Shown here in pieces: positions 1-9,056 of a DNA stretch of 64,000 bases. The notes under the pieces are model-generated. The model had not been told where the DNA came from. It did not search any database and worked only from the letters and a program-made list of their open reading frames with translations. The stretch is from Aliiroseovarius halocynthiae (GTDB taxonomy: Bacteria > Pseudomonadota > Alphaproteobacteria > Rhodobacterales > Rhodobacteraceae): positions 95,041 to 159,040 of the forward strand of contig NZ_ML660024.1 in the NCBI RefSeq assembly GCF_007004645.1. Reading direction: 5' to 3'. The number at the start of each line of letters is the position of its first letter. The first letter of the stretch is position 1. Made by a program: the position numbers and the translations under genes.

Positions 1-1
1 G

Positions 2-1954
2 CTTGAAACCATCGAAGATGGGTTTGCCGTATTTGATCAGACCGATCGCATGATTGCTGCCAACAGCGCATATCTGCTGCCTTTTGACGGGCTGACTTGT
101 GTGGCCCCCGGCATTCGCTATGTCGACATCCTGACCATCGCCACGGAAGAAGGCATCGTTGACATTGGTGACCTGCGCCCACTGGCGTGGCGTGATATGA
201 TGCTAGCTCGTTGGCATGCACCCAAAGCCGAACCGCTGAAGCTGCGACTGTGGGATGGCACCCATATTCAGCTGGTAGACCGCCGCTCGCGCGATGGGGA
301 TATGGTATGCTTGGGGCTGAACATCACCGAAACCATCACCTATCAAACCAAGCTGAAAGAAGCCCGCTTCCGTGCTGAGGCTGCGAACCGCGCTAAATCT
401 GCCTTCCTCGCAAATATGAGCCACGAGATCCGCACCCCAATGAACGGGGTTGTCTCGATGGCCGAGCTGATGGCCGAAGGAGAGCTGAACGATGAACAGC
501 GCCTTTATGTCGACACGATCCGCAAGTCGGGCGAGGCGCTGTTAACCATCATCAATGACGTGCTGGATTACTCGAAAATCGAGGCCGCAAAGCTTGCGCT
601 GCATCCAGAACCCTTCGATCTTGAGAAAACCATTCTGGACGTGGTGACGCTGTTGCAGCCCACCGTGCAAGAAAAAGGGATCCAGCTGTCGATTGATTTC
701 GATTTGTTCATGCCAACCCGTTTCATGGGCGATGCGGTTCGTCTGCGCCAGATTCTGACCAACCTGATCGGGAATGCGGTCAAGTTCACGTCAGAGGGGC
801 ATGTACTTGTGCGCGCCATTGGGCTGCCATCGGAAGATGACAAAAACTATCGTGTCCATATCTCGGTTGAAGACAGCGGCATTGGCATTCCAAAGGATAT
901 GCAGGCGCATATTTTTGGCGAATTCAATCAGGTCGAGGACGAGCGCAACCGCCGTTTTGAAGGGACCGGGCTGGGCTTGGCCATCGCCCGCCAGTTAATC
1001 GAGCTGATGGGCGGAGAGATCTGGCTGGAAAGCGAAGAGGGCAAAGGATCCTGCTTCGGCTTCAACATCTCGCTGCCAGCACTGGAGCATGTGGATGAGA
1101 CGATGTTGCCAGACTCGCCCGGAAAGGCGGTTCTGGCGCTGGATGAGGGGTTGAATAGGTGCATTCTCGAGAAACGGCTGAAAGCGCTTGGGTTTACCGT
1201 CGATACCCCCACGAACCTTGCAGATCTTGAACAGGCCTGCGCTGGCGCGAAAGTGGCATTCGTGGACGAGGCGCTGTGCTTATCCCATGAACGCGATCAC
1301 GGCCGGTTGCACGCGCTAAAATCAACCTGCCCAGACCTCAATCTAATTCTTTTGACATCTCCGCATAAACGCGATGCCGATTGCAATTGCGAAGCCGTTG
1401 CAAACCATGTCCTTCATACGCCAGTTCTGCGCGATGTTTTGTTCGACACGCTGACCCAAGTCTGCCTATCCCCAGCGGTTCCGACTGCCGCCCCGGAAGC
1501 ACGACAGGACACACCATCCTCCACCGCGCCTCGCGTGCTAAATCAAACGCGCCTGATGCGCGTGTTGGCCGCCGAGGACAACAAGACAAATCAGTTGGTG
1601 TTTTCGAAGCTGGTGAAGTCTCTCAACATTGATCTGCGCTTTTCCAATAACGGGCTGGAGGCTGTCGAGGACTTTCTGGACTTTAAACCCGACCTTGTTT
1701 TCATGGACATATCCATGCCTGAGGTTGACGGAAAAGAGGCCACACGCCGCATCCGCCTGTTAGAACGGGACCAAAGGCTGACGCGCACGCGCATTGTTGC
1801 CCTAACCGCCCATGCGATGGCCGGTGACGCGGAAGAGATCATGAGCCACGGATTGGACAGATATTTGACCAAACCCCTACGCAAGCCCGCCATCTTCGAT
1901 GAAATCTTAAGCCATTGCCCCGATCAGGCAACACCCCCCGACATCAACACCTGA
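2..1954 (+). CDS. Hybrid sensor histidine kinase/response regulator, 5' truncated by window edge
   Basis: The reading frame is open from base 2, so the true start lies outside the window; the first ATG at 50 is internal to a PAS-like segment (E-D-G-F-A-V-F-D). Domains in order: PAS-like sensor, HisKA dimerisation region with phospho-acceptor His in MSHEIRTPMNG (codon 422-424), HATPase (N box NLIGNAVKF, G boxes DSGIGIP and GTGLGLAI), a degenerate receiver-like stretch around 1110-1450, and a C-terminal receiver with phospho-acceptor Asp in FMDISMPEVDG (codon 1706-1708). By family this is a phosphorelay kinase that autophosphorylates on His and passes phosphate to its receiver. The absence of a visible Hpt suggests a separate phosphotransfer protein. 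No membrane segment is visible in the part present. The input signal cannot be read from sequence. The stop abuts the convergent yaaA stop with no gap. Confidence 0.93.
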   Translation, partial: LETIEDGFAVFDQTDRMIAANSAYLLPFDGLTCVAPGIRYVDILTIATEEGIVDIGDLRPLAWRDMMLARWHAPKAEPLKLRLWDGTHIQLVDRRSRDGDMVCLGLNITETITYQTKLKEARFRAEAANRAKSAFLANMSHEIRTPMNGVVSMAELMAEGELNDEQRLYVDTIRKSGEALLTIINDVLDYSKIEAAKLALHPEPFDLEKTILDVVTLLQPTVQEKGIQLSIDFDLFMPTRFMGDAVRLRQILTNLIGNAVKFTSEGHVLVRAIGLPSEDDKNYRVHISVEDSGIGIPKDMQAHIFGEFNQVEDERNRRFEGTGLGLAIARQLIELMGGEIWLESEEGKGSCFGFNISLPALEHVDETMLPDSPGKAVLALDEGLNRCILEKRLKALGFTVDTPTNLADLEQACAGAKVAFVDEALCLSHERDHGRLHALKSTCPDLNLILLTSPHKRDADCNCEAVANHVLHTPVLRDVLFDTLTQVCLSPAVPTAAPEARQDTPSSTAPRVLNQTRLMRVLAAEDNKTNQLVFSKLVKSLNIDLRFSNNGLEAVEDFLDFKPDLVFMDISMPEVDGKEATRRIRLLERDQRLTRTRIVALTAHAMAGDAEEIMSHGLDRYLTKPLRKPAIFDEILSHCPDQATPPDINT

Positions 1955-2716
1955 TTAAACCGCATCGCGCAGGAAAACTGGCTGGTCTGGCTTGCTCATC
2001 TCTGGCTGGTATTGGTAACCGCCCAGGTCAAATTCCAACAAGGCCTTTGGATCTCGCAACCGGTTTTGTACCACATAGCGCGCCATCGATCCGCGTGCTT
2101 TCTTTGCAAAGAAGCTGACAACTTTGGGGGTGCCATTCTTCATTTCAAGGAACTGCGGGGTGATCACGCGCAAGGCCAGATGATCTTTCTGTACAGCAGA
2201 GAAATATTCAACCGAGGCGCAATTCACCAAGATTTCACTTTGTGTCTGCTCACCCGCATCGTTCAGCGCGTCTGCGATGCGTGGCCCCCAAAATTCATAC
2301 AAGTTCTTGCCGCGCGGGTTCTGCATCCGCGTGCCCATTTCCAACCGATGCGGCGCAATTTGATCGCGCGGCCGCAAAAGCCCGTATAGCCCCGACAGAA
2401 GGCACAAATGATCATCCGCATAGCGCAACGCATCATCGTCAAGGCTGGCGGCGTCCAGGCCCGCATAGGTATCCCCGGCAAACATCTCGATCGCGGGCTT
2501 TTCCCCATTGCCGCTGCCAAAAACAGCGAAGCGATCTGCGTTCAACGCACCCAGTTTGGGCGAGATATGCATAAGCTTTTCAAGCCCTTCAGCCCCAACG
2601 CCTCGCGCGGCTTCGGCCAGAATTCCGGCCTGATCCAAAAACCGAGGCCGCGTGCCAGCGCCGTTCAACGCCGGCTTTTCGTCCAGTTTTTTGGCGGGTG
2701 AAACCACAACCAGCAT
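1955..2716 (-). CDS. yaaA: Peroxide stress protein YaaA (DUF328/UPF0246)
   Basis: The translation begins MLVVVSPAKKLDE, the hallmark N-terminus of the YaaA/UPF0246 family, and has the usual length of about 250 residues. An upstream in-frame codon at 2758 exists, but the family start is the ATG at 2714-2716, one base after the recQ stop (TGA-T-ATG), so the gene is translationally linked to recQ. In Escherichia coli YaaA lowers free iron and limits Fenton damage during peroxide stress; a role here is by homology only. Pairing with a RecQ helicase would fit an oxidative-damage theme, but that is inference. It is convergent with the kinase gene on the left with no intergenic space. Confidence 0.93.
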   Translation of the reverse strand: MLVVVSPAKKLDEKPALNGAGTRPRFLDQAGILAEAARGVGAEGLEKLMHISPKLGALNADRFAVFGSGNGEKPAIEMFAGDTYAGLDAASLDDDALRYADDHLCLLSGLYGLLRPRDQIAPHRLEMGTRMQNPRGKNLYEFWGPRIADALNDAGEQTQSEILVNCASVEYFSAVQKDHLALRVITPQFLEMKNGTPKVVSFFAKKARGSMARYVVQNRLRDPKALLEFDLGGYQYQPEMSKPDQPVFLRDAV

Positions 2717-2717
2717 A

Positions 2718-4760
2718 TCAATTCCCTTCGCTGAGTATTTCAAGAAACGCGGGACCAAACCGCTCGGCCTTGGCGTCGTTCATTCCGGGCATGCGGCCCA
2801 GATCCCCAATGCTCATCGGTTTGCGTTCAGCAATTTTTCGCAACGTGCCCGGCGCGATGGTCAAGTATTTCCCGGTGCCATCTTCACCGCGCAACAGTGC
2901 TGTGGCGGTATCCTGCAATCGATCAAACAGACTGCCAGCTTCACGCCCCGCCAGCTTGCGACGGGCGGGGTGCATATGTGCGACCTCGCCTGCAATGACC
3001 TGAAGGAAATCGGCGCCATAGCTTTCCAATTTCTTCGACCCAACGCCCCCGATCCGCGCCATGTCGTCCAACGTGGCAGGGCGGGTTTCGGCCATCTCGA
3101 TCAGCGTTTTGTCGGTGAAGACCACATAGGCGGGCACGCGGGCGGATTCGGCCAACGCGCGGCGTTTGGCCTTTAGGGCGGACAGAAGCGGGGCGTCTTC
3201 CTCGGACACCATCATCTTTGCAGCGGGGCGGCGGGCGGCTTTCAATGTGTCACGCCGAAGCGTAACCTGAGCTTCACCACGCAGCACCGGATGCGCTTTT
3301 TGCGTAATCCGAAGTGCCCCGTGGCGCTCTGGGTCGGGCCGCACCAGATCCAGCCCGAGCATCTGCCGGAAGATCGCTTGCCACATGGGTTTCGCATGGT
3401 CCTGCCCCACCCCGAAGGTCGGCAGGCTATCATGGCCGCGTTCCTGCACCCGATCCGTTATGGTGCCGCGCAGAACATCGATCAGATGCCCCGAACCAAA
3501 GCGTTCGTCGGTGCGCAGAATGGCAGACAAAGCCTTCATCACGTCGACCGTACCATCGAACAGGTCCGGTGGTGTCGCGCACAAATCGCAATTCCCACAT
3601 GGCTCGGCTTTTTCGCCGAAATAGGCAAGCAGCTGTTGGCGGCGGCAGCCATGCGCTTCGGCCAAACCCAGCAGAGCATTCAGCCGCCCGTGATCCGCCG
3701 AACGACGCTCTGGCGGCGCCAGACCCTCGTCGATCTGGGTCCGGCGGAAACGGATGTCATCGGCCCCGAACAGGGTCAATGTTTCGGCCGGCGCACCATC
3801 GCGCCCGGCCCGTCCGATTTCCTGATAATAGGCTTCAATGGATTTGGGCAGATCGGAATGGGCGACCCAGCGGATGTCGGGCTTGTCCACGCCCATGCCA
3901 AAGGCCACGGTTGCGACGACGATCAGCCCGTCTTCTTGTTGAAAGCGGCGCTCGACCTCGCGGCGATCGTCGGGCTCCATGCCTCCGTGGTAATGCACTG
4001 CTGCGTGGCCGGCATCACGCAAGGCGCTTGCCAACGTTTCGGTCCGGGCGCGGGTGCCTGAATAGACGATCCCCGACTGCCCTTTACGGGCGGCCGCGAA
4101 GGACAGGATTTGTTGCCGAGGTGAATTCTTCGCCGCAAAAGCCAGATGGATGTTGGGGCGATCAAAGCCGTGCAGGAACACCTGAGGTGCGACACCATCA
4201 AACAGCTTTTCGACAATCTCGGCGCGGGTTTCTTCGTCGGCCGTTGCGGTGAATGCGGCAAGGGGCACGCCCAACGTGCGGCGCAGCTCTCCGATCCGCA
4301 GATAATCCGGGCGGAAATCATGGCCCCATTGGCTGACGCAATGCGCCTCGTCCACGGCGATCAGGCTGGTCCCGATCCGTCGCAGAAGGCTTAACGTCCC
4401 GCCCGAGGCCAACCGCTCGGGCGCCATGTACAGAAGCTTCAGTTCGCCGCGCTCAAGTGCTTCGAATACTGCATCTGTTTCTTCTTGCGTGTTGCCCGAG
4501 GTCAACGCCCCCGCTGTCACGCCCGCTGCCTGAAGCCCACGCACCTGATCACGCATCAACGCAATCAGGGGGGAAATGACCACAGTAACGCCGTCGCGCA
4601 CCAATGCAGGAAGTTGAAAGCAAAGGGATTTTCCGCCACCGGTCGGCATGATGGCCAAGGTATTCTGACCATCGCACACGGCTTGAACGATCTCGGCCTG
4701 ACCGGGCCGATAGTCATCGAAGCCGAAAACGGATTTCAGAAGGTCAAGGTCGCGGGGCAT
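2718..4760 (-). CDS. recQ: ATP-dependent DNA helicase RecQ
   Basis: A 680-residue superfamily 2 helicase. Visible motifs: motif 0 (FGFDDYRPGQ), Walker A MPTGGGKSL, DEAH box (AVDEAHCVSQWGHDFRP, with the RecQ aromatic loop), TATAD, motif V/VI (GRAGRDG), the zinc-binding cluster with C-x2-C spacing (PCGNCDLC), a winged-helix region and a C-terminal HRDC domain (about residues 530-600). A second helix-hairpin-rich repeat follows to the end. RecQ unwinds DNA 3' to 5' and acts in recombination and stalled-fork repair in the cytoplasm. The length is slightly above the E. coli protein (about 610 aa). The gene sits upstream of and 1 nt from yaaA on the same strand, so the two are probably cotranscribed. 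Confidence 0.97.
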   Translation of the reverse strand: MPRDLDLLKSVFGFDDYRPGQAEIVQAVCDGQNTLAIMPTGGGKSLCFQLPALVRDGVTVVISPLIALMRDQVRGLQAAGVTAGALTSGNTQEETDAVFEALERGELKLLYMAPERLASGGTLSLLRRIGTSLIAVDEAHCVSQWGHDFRPDYLRIGELRRTLGVPLAAFTATADEETRAEIVEKLFDGVAPQVFLHGFDRPNIHLAFAAKNSPRQQILSFAAARKGQSGIVYSGTRARTETLASALRDAGHAAVHYHGGMEPDDRREVERRFQQEDGLIVVATVAFGMGVDKPDIRWVAHSDLPKSIEAYYQEIGRAGRDGAPAETLTLFGADDIRFRRTQIDEGLAPPERRSADHGRLNALLGLAEAHGCRRQQLLAYFGEKAEPCGNCDLCATPPDLFDGTVDVMKALSAILRTDERFGSGHLIDVLRGTITDRVQERGHDSLPTFGVGQDHAKPMWQAIFRQMLGLDLVRPDPERHGALRITQKAHPVLRGEAQVTLRRDTLKAARRPAAKMMVSEEDAPLLSALKAKRRALAESARVPAYVVFTDKTLIEMAETRPATLDDMARIGGVGSKKLESYGADFLQVIAGEVAHMHPARRKLAGREAGSLFDRLQDTATALLRGEDGTGKYLTIAPGTLRKIAERKPMSIGDLGRMPGMNDAKAERFGPAFLEILSEGN

Positions 4761-4820
4761 GTATGTGCTGCTCGGTGTTTGAGATACACAATCCCATGCC
4801 CACGCGCAGGCAGCAAGGGA

Positions 4821-5111
4821 TTAGTAGGCGATCGCGTTCCTTGCGTCGCTCAGTACAATCTGGAGAGCCATGAGTGCGAGCAAGGCGACAAGCGGTGCCA
4901 GATCCAGATTGCCCAAATTGGGCAAGAACGCGCGGATGCGCGAATACACGGGCTCCAGCAGTTTGTTCAGGCCAAACCAGATTTGCGCGACGATCGGCTG
5001 ACGCAGGTTCAGAACCTGAAAGTTGATCAGCCAGGACATAACGACATGCACGATTACAATGAACCAAGCCACTTCTGTAAGCATCAGAAGAATTTTGAGA
5101 ATGCTAACCAT
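4821..5111 (-). CDS. YggT family membrane protein
   Basis: A 96-residue protein starting MVSILKILLMLTEVAW, with two hydrophobic segments (about residues 5-30 and 65-95) separated by a conserved loop containing PVYSRIRAFLPNLGNLDLAPLV, typical of YggT family inner-membrane proteins. The start at 5109-5111 is chosen because GGAG lies a few bases upstream; the ORF could extend ten codons further (to 5141) without family support. YggT proteins are linked to osmotic tolerance and envelope or division functions in different bacteria; no specific function can be read here. It precedes recQ on the same strand with a 60 bp gap. Confidence 0.9.
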   Translation of the reverse strand: MVSILKILLMLTEVAWFIVIVHVVMSWLINFQVLNLRQPIVAQIWFGLNKLLEPVYSRIRAFLPNLGNLDLAPLVALLALMALQIVLSDARNAIAY

Positions 5112-5236
5112 GTCGGCTCCTTGAATTTGGTTCCCTGTCATCTAGGTCGCCTGCGCCCTAAGGGCAAGGGTGACGCGCGGTTGCGATTGACCTTAGCGGA
5201 TCAGCGCGGCAAGTCGGGCACAGAGAAGGAGCCGCC

Positions 5237-5767
5237 ATGTACCCGTTCATTCGCATGATCAAAGAAATGGTGAAGTTCGCCAAAGCCGAGCCTCTGCCTG
5301 TCGATGGCATCCATGTCAGCCACCACCGGTGCTGGCCATGGGATATTGATCTGTGGCGCGAGCTGAATAACGGGCGCACCCTGACCATGTACGATCTGGG
5401 CCGCATTCCGCTGGCCAGCCGCACGGGGCTTAGCCGCGCTTTGCTGAAGAACCGCTGGGGCCTGACCATGGCCGGGGCCAGCGTACGTTATCGCAAACGC
5501 ATTCGCACCTTTGCCCGTTTCGAGATGCGCAGCCGTTTGGTAGGCTGGGACGATCGGTTTTTCTATGTCGAGCAAACCATGTGGCTGGGCAAGGATTGCG
5601 CGAACCAGATCGTCTATCGGTCTGCTGTGACGGATCGCAACGGTATTGTCCCAACGGACAAGGTGCGAATTGCCATCGGTCACACAGGCACACCGCCCGC
5701 CTTGCCTGACTGGGTACAGGCCTGGATTGCCGCTGACGCTACGCGACCTTGGCCGCCAGAGATGTAA
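5237..5767 (+). CDS. Acyl-CoA thioesterase-like protein (hot-dog fold, THEM6-like)
   Basis: A 176-residue protein. The segment with DIDLWRELNNGRTLTMYDLGR, followed by RKRIRTFARFEMRSRLVGWDDRFFYVEQ, matches the hot-dog (4HBT-like) thioesterase layout of THEM6/YbgC-like proteins, where a substrate-site acidic residue lies in the first conserved block and the second block forms the dimer strand. The start is ATG 5237, preceded by GAAGGAG. The gene is divergent from yggT; a 110 bp region between them holds both promoters. The family hydrolyses acyl-CoA thioesters, but the substrate is not predictable. It is followed after 56 bp by an MFS gene on the same strand. Confidence 0.75.
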   Translation: MYPFIRMIKEMVKFAKAEPLPVDGIHVSHHRCWPWDIDLWRELNNGRTLTMYDLGRIPLASRTGLSRALLKNRWGLTMAGASVRYRKRIRTFARFEMRSRLVGWDDRFFYVEQTMWLGKDCANQIVYRSAVTDRNGIVPTDKVRIAIGHTGTPPALPDWVQAWIAADATRPWPPEM

Positions 5768-5823
5768 GTTCTCTTGCCCGCGCGGGCTTTTCCCTGTTTG
5801 ATCGCAAAAAACAGGGAGCAGTT

Positions 5824-7155
5824 ATGGCTAACATCTCGGCACGCAAGCGCATTTGGGGCTGGTTCTTTTTCGATTGGGCCAGTCAGCCTTACAACACATT
5901 GGTGCTGACGTTCGTCTTTGCCCCATATTTCAAAACCGTGGTCGGCGACGGCGCGCAGGCGCAGGCCAGCTGGGGATTCGCTGTCGGCACCTGCGGACTG
6001 ATCATCGCACTTTTAGCGCCCATCCTGGGGGCCTTTGCAGACAATTCAGGCAATCGGCTTCGATGGATCTGGCTGTTTTCCATCATGTATGTGATCGGAA
6101 GCTTCGGACTTTGGTATTCGTCCCCTGAAAACTTCAACATGACACTTCTGTTGATTTTCTTTGGTATTGGCCTGATCGGGATGGAGTTCGCCACGATTTT
6201 CACCAATGCAATGCTACCCGACCTTGGATCACGAGAGGAGATCGGCCGCATTTCCGGCAATGGCTGGGCATTTGGGTATATCGGCGGTCTGCTGACCCTG
6301 ATCATCATGCTGGCTCTGTTCGTTGAACAGCCTGATGGCAAGACACTGATCGGCATGACGCCCCCCTTCGGGCTGGACCCCACATTGAAAGAGGGCACAC
6401 GTTTTGTCGGCCCGCTGACTGCGGTTTGGTTTGCCGTGTTCATGATCCCATTCTTTCTGTGGGTGCGTGACCCCAAACCTGTCAGCGGCGATCCGTTGCT
6501 GGTGCGTCATGCGCTGGCCAGCTTATGGAAAACGATCCGCTCGCTTCCCCGGTCGCCCAGCTTGTTTGCCTATCTCAGCAGCTCGATGTTCTATCGCGAT
6601 GCGTTGAACGGGATGTACACATTTGGCGGCATCTATGCGGCGGGGGTTCTGGAATGGTCCGTTGTTGATGTCGGGATCTTTGGCATTCTGGCCATCATTA
6701 CCGGCGCGATTTTTGCATGGATCGGTGGACGGGCGGACCGGCGCTTTGGCCCGAAGCCTGTGATCACCACTTGCATTCTGGTTCTGACCTTCGTGGCGAT
6801 TTGCATCGTCTTCATTTCGCGCGACAGCGTGTTTGGCATGCCGGTCGCCGCTGACAGCAACCTGCCCGATATTAGTTTTTATATTCTTGGCGCTTTGATC
6901 GGAGCAGCGGGCGGCGCGTTGCAGTCCGCCAGCCGCACCATGATGGTACGCCAAGCAAACCCCGACCGCATGACCGAAGCTTTCGGCCTGTACGCCCTTG
7001 CGGGAAAGGCCACCAGTTTCCTTGCGCCGTTCCTGATTGGCATCGTCACAGCGACGACTGGCAGCCAGCAACTCGGCGTCTCCCCGCTTATAGGGCTCTT
7101 TCTATTGGGACTTGTCCTATTGATTTGGGTTAAACCCAATGGCAACCACGCATAG
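5824..7155 (+). CDS. MFS transporter, Atg22/UMF1 family
   Basis: A 443-residue, highly hydrophobic protein with about 12 predicted membrane segments. The N-terminus (KRIWGWFFFDWASQPYNT) carries the DWA-x-x-P/AY signature of the Atg22/UMF1 branch of the major facilitator superfamily. Start at 5824 is supported by GGGAG six bases upstream; an ORF extension back to 5749 would overlap the previous gene and lacks family similarity. Eukaryotic Atg22 exports amino acids from the vacuole; bacterial relatives are uncharacterised permeases of the inner membrane. The next gene (mepA) starts 9 bp downstream, so cotranscription is likely. Confidence 0.88.
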   Translation: MANISARKRIWGWFFFDWASQPYNTLVLTFVFAPYFKTVVGDGAQAQASWGFAVGTCGLIIALLAPILGAFADNSGNRLRWIWLFSIMYVIGSFGLWYSSPENFNMTLLLIFFGIGLIGMEFATIFTNAMLPDLGSREEIGRISGNGWAFGYIGGLLTLIIMLALFVEQPDGKTLIGMTPPFGLDPTLKEGTRFVGPLTAVWFAVFMIPFFLWVRDPKPVSGDPLLVRHALASLWKTIRSLPRSPSLFAYLSSSMFYRDALNGMYTFGGIYAAGVLEWSVVDVGIFGILAIITGAIFAWIGGRADRRFGPKPVITTCILVLTFVAICIVFISRDSVFGMPVAADSNLPDISFYILGALIGAAGGALQSASRTMMVRQANPDRMTEAFGLYALAGKATSFLAPFLIGIVTATTGSQQLGVSPLIGLFLLGLVLLIWVKPNGNHA

Positions 7156-7164
7156 GTTTTCACA

Positions 7165-8040
7165 ATGAAACTGTTTCATAAGATCCTTTTGATCGCGGGT
7201 CTGGCTTTGACTGGAATTCCGGCGGCAGCCCAGCAACCCGCGAAAGAGCTGTTTGGCGCGGCGCGTAAAGGCACGGCAACCCGGTCGGCTTCATTTGGGT
7301 CCTACGCCAAAGGATGTCTGGCCGGGGCCAAGCAACTCGCCCAAACCGGACCGACTTGGCAAGCCATGCGCCTGTCGCGCAACCGTAATTGGGGCCACCC
7401 CGAACTTATTGATTTCGTCGAGAAACTGTCGCGCACCGCCGCCAAGCAACCCGGTTGGAAGGGGCTTTATGTGGGCGACCTTAGCCAGCCGCGTGGCGGA
7501 CCGATGCTGACCGGGCACCGGTCGCACCAGATTGGGCTGGATGCTGACATCTGGATGCTGCCACCCAAGCGCCTGAACCTAAGCACCTCCGAACGCGAGG
7601 CCCTTTCGTCGATCTCGACCCGCCGCTCTAAGGGCGCGTATGTGAACAAGAATTGGACCCGCGCCCATCACAACATCCTGAAGGCGGCTGCGAAAGACAA
7701 ACGGGTCGCCCGGATCTTCGTCTTCCCGGGCGCAAAGGTGCAGATGTGCAAAGACGCCAAAGGCGACCGCCGCTGGCTGCGCAAAATCCGCCCTTGGTGG
7801 GGGCATCATTATCACTTCCACGTGCGGCTATCCTGCCCGAAGGGCGTGAAAGGCTGCGTGAACCAAGCCCCGCCGCCTGCAGGTGACGGCTGCAAAGACG
7901 CCGAAAAGTGGGTACAGGACATTCTACATCCCAAACCCGCCCCCAAACCAACCAAGCCAGCAACACCTCGCAAACCGCGCGGCCCCCTAACCCTGAAGGA
8001 TCTTCCAAGCCAATGCGGACCCGTTTTGTCATCACGATAA
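7165..8040 (+). CDS. mepA: Penicillin-insensitive murein endopeptidase MepA
   Basis: A 291-residue protein with a signal peptide (about residues 1-22, ending AAAQQ). The LAS-type metallopeptidase ligands are visible: [13 protein letters not shown] (His and Asp zinc ligands) and [12 protein letters not shown] (catalytic/ligand His). Several Cys pairs in the mature protein fit the disulfides known for E. coli MepA. The enzyme cleaves the D-Ala-mDAP cross-link of peptidoglycan in the periplasm. The Pro/Lys-rich tail (about residues 252-275) is outside the catalytic domain. The last 28 nt overlap the start of the next gene in another frame. Confidence 0.95.
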   Translation: MKLFHKILLIAGLALTGIPAAAQQPAKELFGAARKGTATRSASFGSYAKGCLAGAKQLAQTGPTWQAMRLSRNRNWGHPELIDFVEKLSRTAAKQPGWKGLYVGDLSQPRGGPMLTGHRSHQIGLDADIWMLPPKRLNLSTSEREALSSISTRRSKGAYVNKNWTRAHHNILKAAAKDKRVARIFVFPGAKVQMCKDAKGDRRWLRKIRPWWGHHYHFHVRLSCPKGVKGCVNQAPPPAGDGCKDAEKWVQDILHPKPAPKPTKPATPRKPRGPLTLKDLPSQCGPVLSSR

Positions 8041-8939
8041 CCGCACTTGCAGCGCTTCTGGCGCTGGATCTAGGTGCCCAGCCGGTGTCGAACGCCCAGC
8101 TTGTGTCAGCGTATAGCTGGCACGGAAAGGGCGAACATTTTGGCGGGTTCTCGGGATTGGAGGTCAGCGAGGACGGCAAGAATTTCATCGCCATCACCGA
8201 CCGCGGCTATGTCACACAAGGCAGTTTCAGCCGTGAGAAGCAGGTGATCTCGGGCGTGGATTTCGCTACAATGGGACCGCTGAAAAGTGCCCAAGGCACC
8301 CCGTACTCGCGCTTTTGGTCCGACAGCGAAGGGTTGGCGTCGAATATGGATGGCCCGTTATTCGTCAGTTTCGAGGCAAAGCACCGTGTTACACGTTACG
8401 GCGGACCCAAACGAAACGGGAAGGCGCTGAAAAAGCACCCTGACTTCAAAAAATTGCAAAACAACTCGTCGCTTGAAGCATTGGCCATTGACGGAAACGG
8501 CACGCTTTACACAATTCCAGAACGCACCGGCATCGAGGGTTCCCCCTTTCCGGTCTATCGCTTGCGTGCAGGCCGCCCACAATGGGACAAGCCGTTCTCG
8601 ATCCCGCGCTTTGCCCCATACTTGCCCGTTGGCGCAGACATTGGACCGGACGGAAAGTTCTATCTGCTAGAGCGTCATCTTAGCGGAATTTTGGGTTTTA
8701 CAAGCCGCGTTCGCCGGTTTGACATCACGCCAACTGGCTTTACCAACGAGGTCGAGCTTTTGCGCACCCCGGTCGGCCTGCATGACAATCTGGAAGGGCT
8801 TGCTGTCTGGCGCGACAACGATGACAATATCCGCCTGACCATGGTGTCTGACGACAACTTCAAGTTCTTCCAAGTGACGGAATTCGTTGAATATGTGGTC
8901 CTTACGCCCTCGCCGGACACCGATGCACCATCAAATTGA
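8013..8939 (+). CDS. Esterase-like activity of phytase family protein, exported
   Basis: Starts at ATG 8013, inside the 3' end of mepA, giving [18 protein letters not shown], a clear signal peptide; the longer ORF from 7908 reads through mepA out of frame. The mature protein resembles the phytase-like beta-propeller family (PF13449): [18 protein letters not shown] near the N-terminus, a central DSEGLA block and a late DNLEGLAVW block with acidic residues typical of the family. Expected periplasmic. Members are annotated as esterase-like, but substrates are largely unknown. The overlap with mepA suggests translational coupling; a possible envelope-related role is inference. Confidence 0.82.
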   Translation: MRTRFVITITALAALLALDLGAQPVSNAQLVSAYSWHGKGEHFGGFSGLEVSEDGKNFIAITDRGYVTQGSFSREKQVISGVDFATMGPLKSAQGTPYSRFWSDSEGLASNMDGPLFVSFEAKHRVTRYGGPKRNGKALKKHPDFKKLQNNSSLEALAIDGNGTLYTIPERTGIEGSPFPVYRLRAGRPQWDKPFSIPRFAPYLPVGADIGPDGKFYLLERHLSGILGFTSRVRRFDITPTGFTNEVELLRTPVGLHDNLEGLAVWRDNDDNIRLTMVSDDNFKFFQVTEFVEYVVLTPSPDTDAPSN

Positions 8940-8949
8940 CGCCGCATCC

Positions 8950-8965
8950 CCCTTGTTTACAAGGG
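8950..8965 (+). terminator. Hairpin after phytase-like gene
   Basis: Perfect 6-bp stem CCCTTG / CAAGGG with a TTTA loop, 10 bp after the stop at 8939. There is no long T tract, so it may be a weak terminator or an mRNA-stabilising hairpin. Confidence 0.45.
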
Positions 8966-8972
8966 TTGATCT

Positions 8973-9049
8973 GTCCGTTTTCCCCATGTAAGAGCACCTC
9001 CGTCCCTGACAGTCGGGGGCCAAGTCTCCGCAACCTTGATAAAACGGAC
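8973..9049 (+). promoter_or_regulatory. Structured 5' leader of the queuosine-precursor transporter gene (candidate riboswitch)
   Basis: The arms GTCCGTTTT (8973-8981) and AAAACGGAC (9041-9049) are exactly complementary (9 bp) and enclose 59 nt that contain a further CCCT/GGGG mini-hairpin (about 9004-9018). The 3' arm ends 7 bases before the ATG at 9057 and covers the only plausible ribosome-binding site, so opening or closing the stem would control translation. Genes for this transporter family are known targets of preQ1 riboswitches, but the sequence does not match the preQ1-I consensus that I know, so the ligand is a guess. Confidence 0.45.
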
Positions 9050-9056
9050 CAATAAA

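Noticed and set aside
3291..4252. Long + strand frames over recQ
   Set aside because: Shadows of recQ; compositionally unlike a real protein.
5749..5823. N-terminal extension of the MFS carrier
   Set aside because: It overlaps the previous gene's end; the ATG at 5824 has a good ribosome-binding site and begins family similarity.
8973..9049. Identification as a preQ1-I riboswitch
   Set aside because: The conserved AGGTTC...CACCCTC...A-rich pattern was not found, so only a candidate structured leader is claimed.
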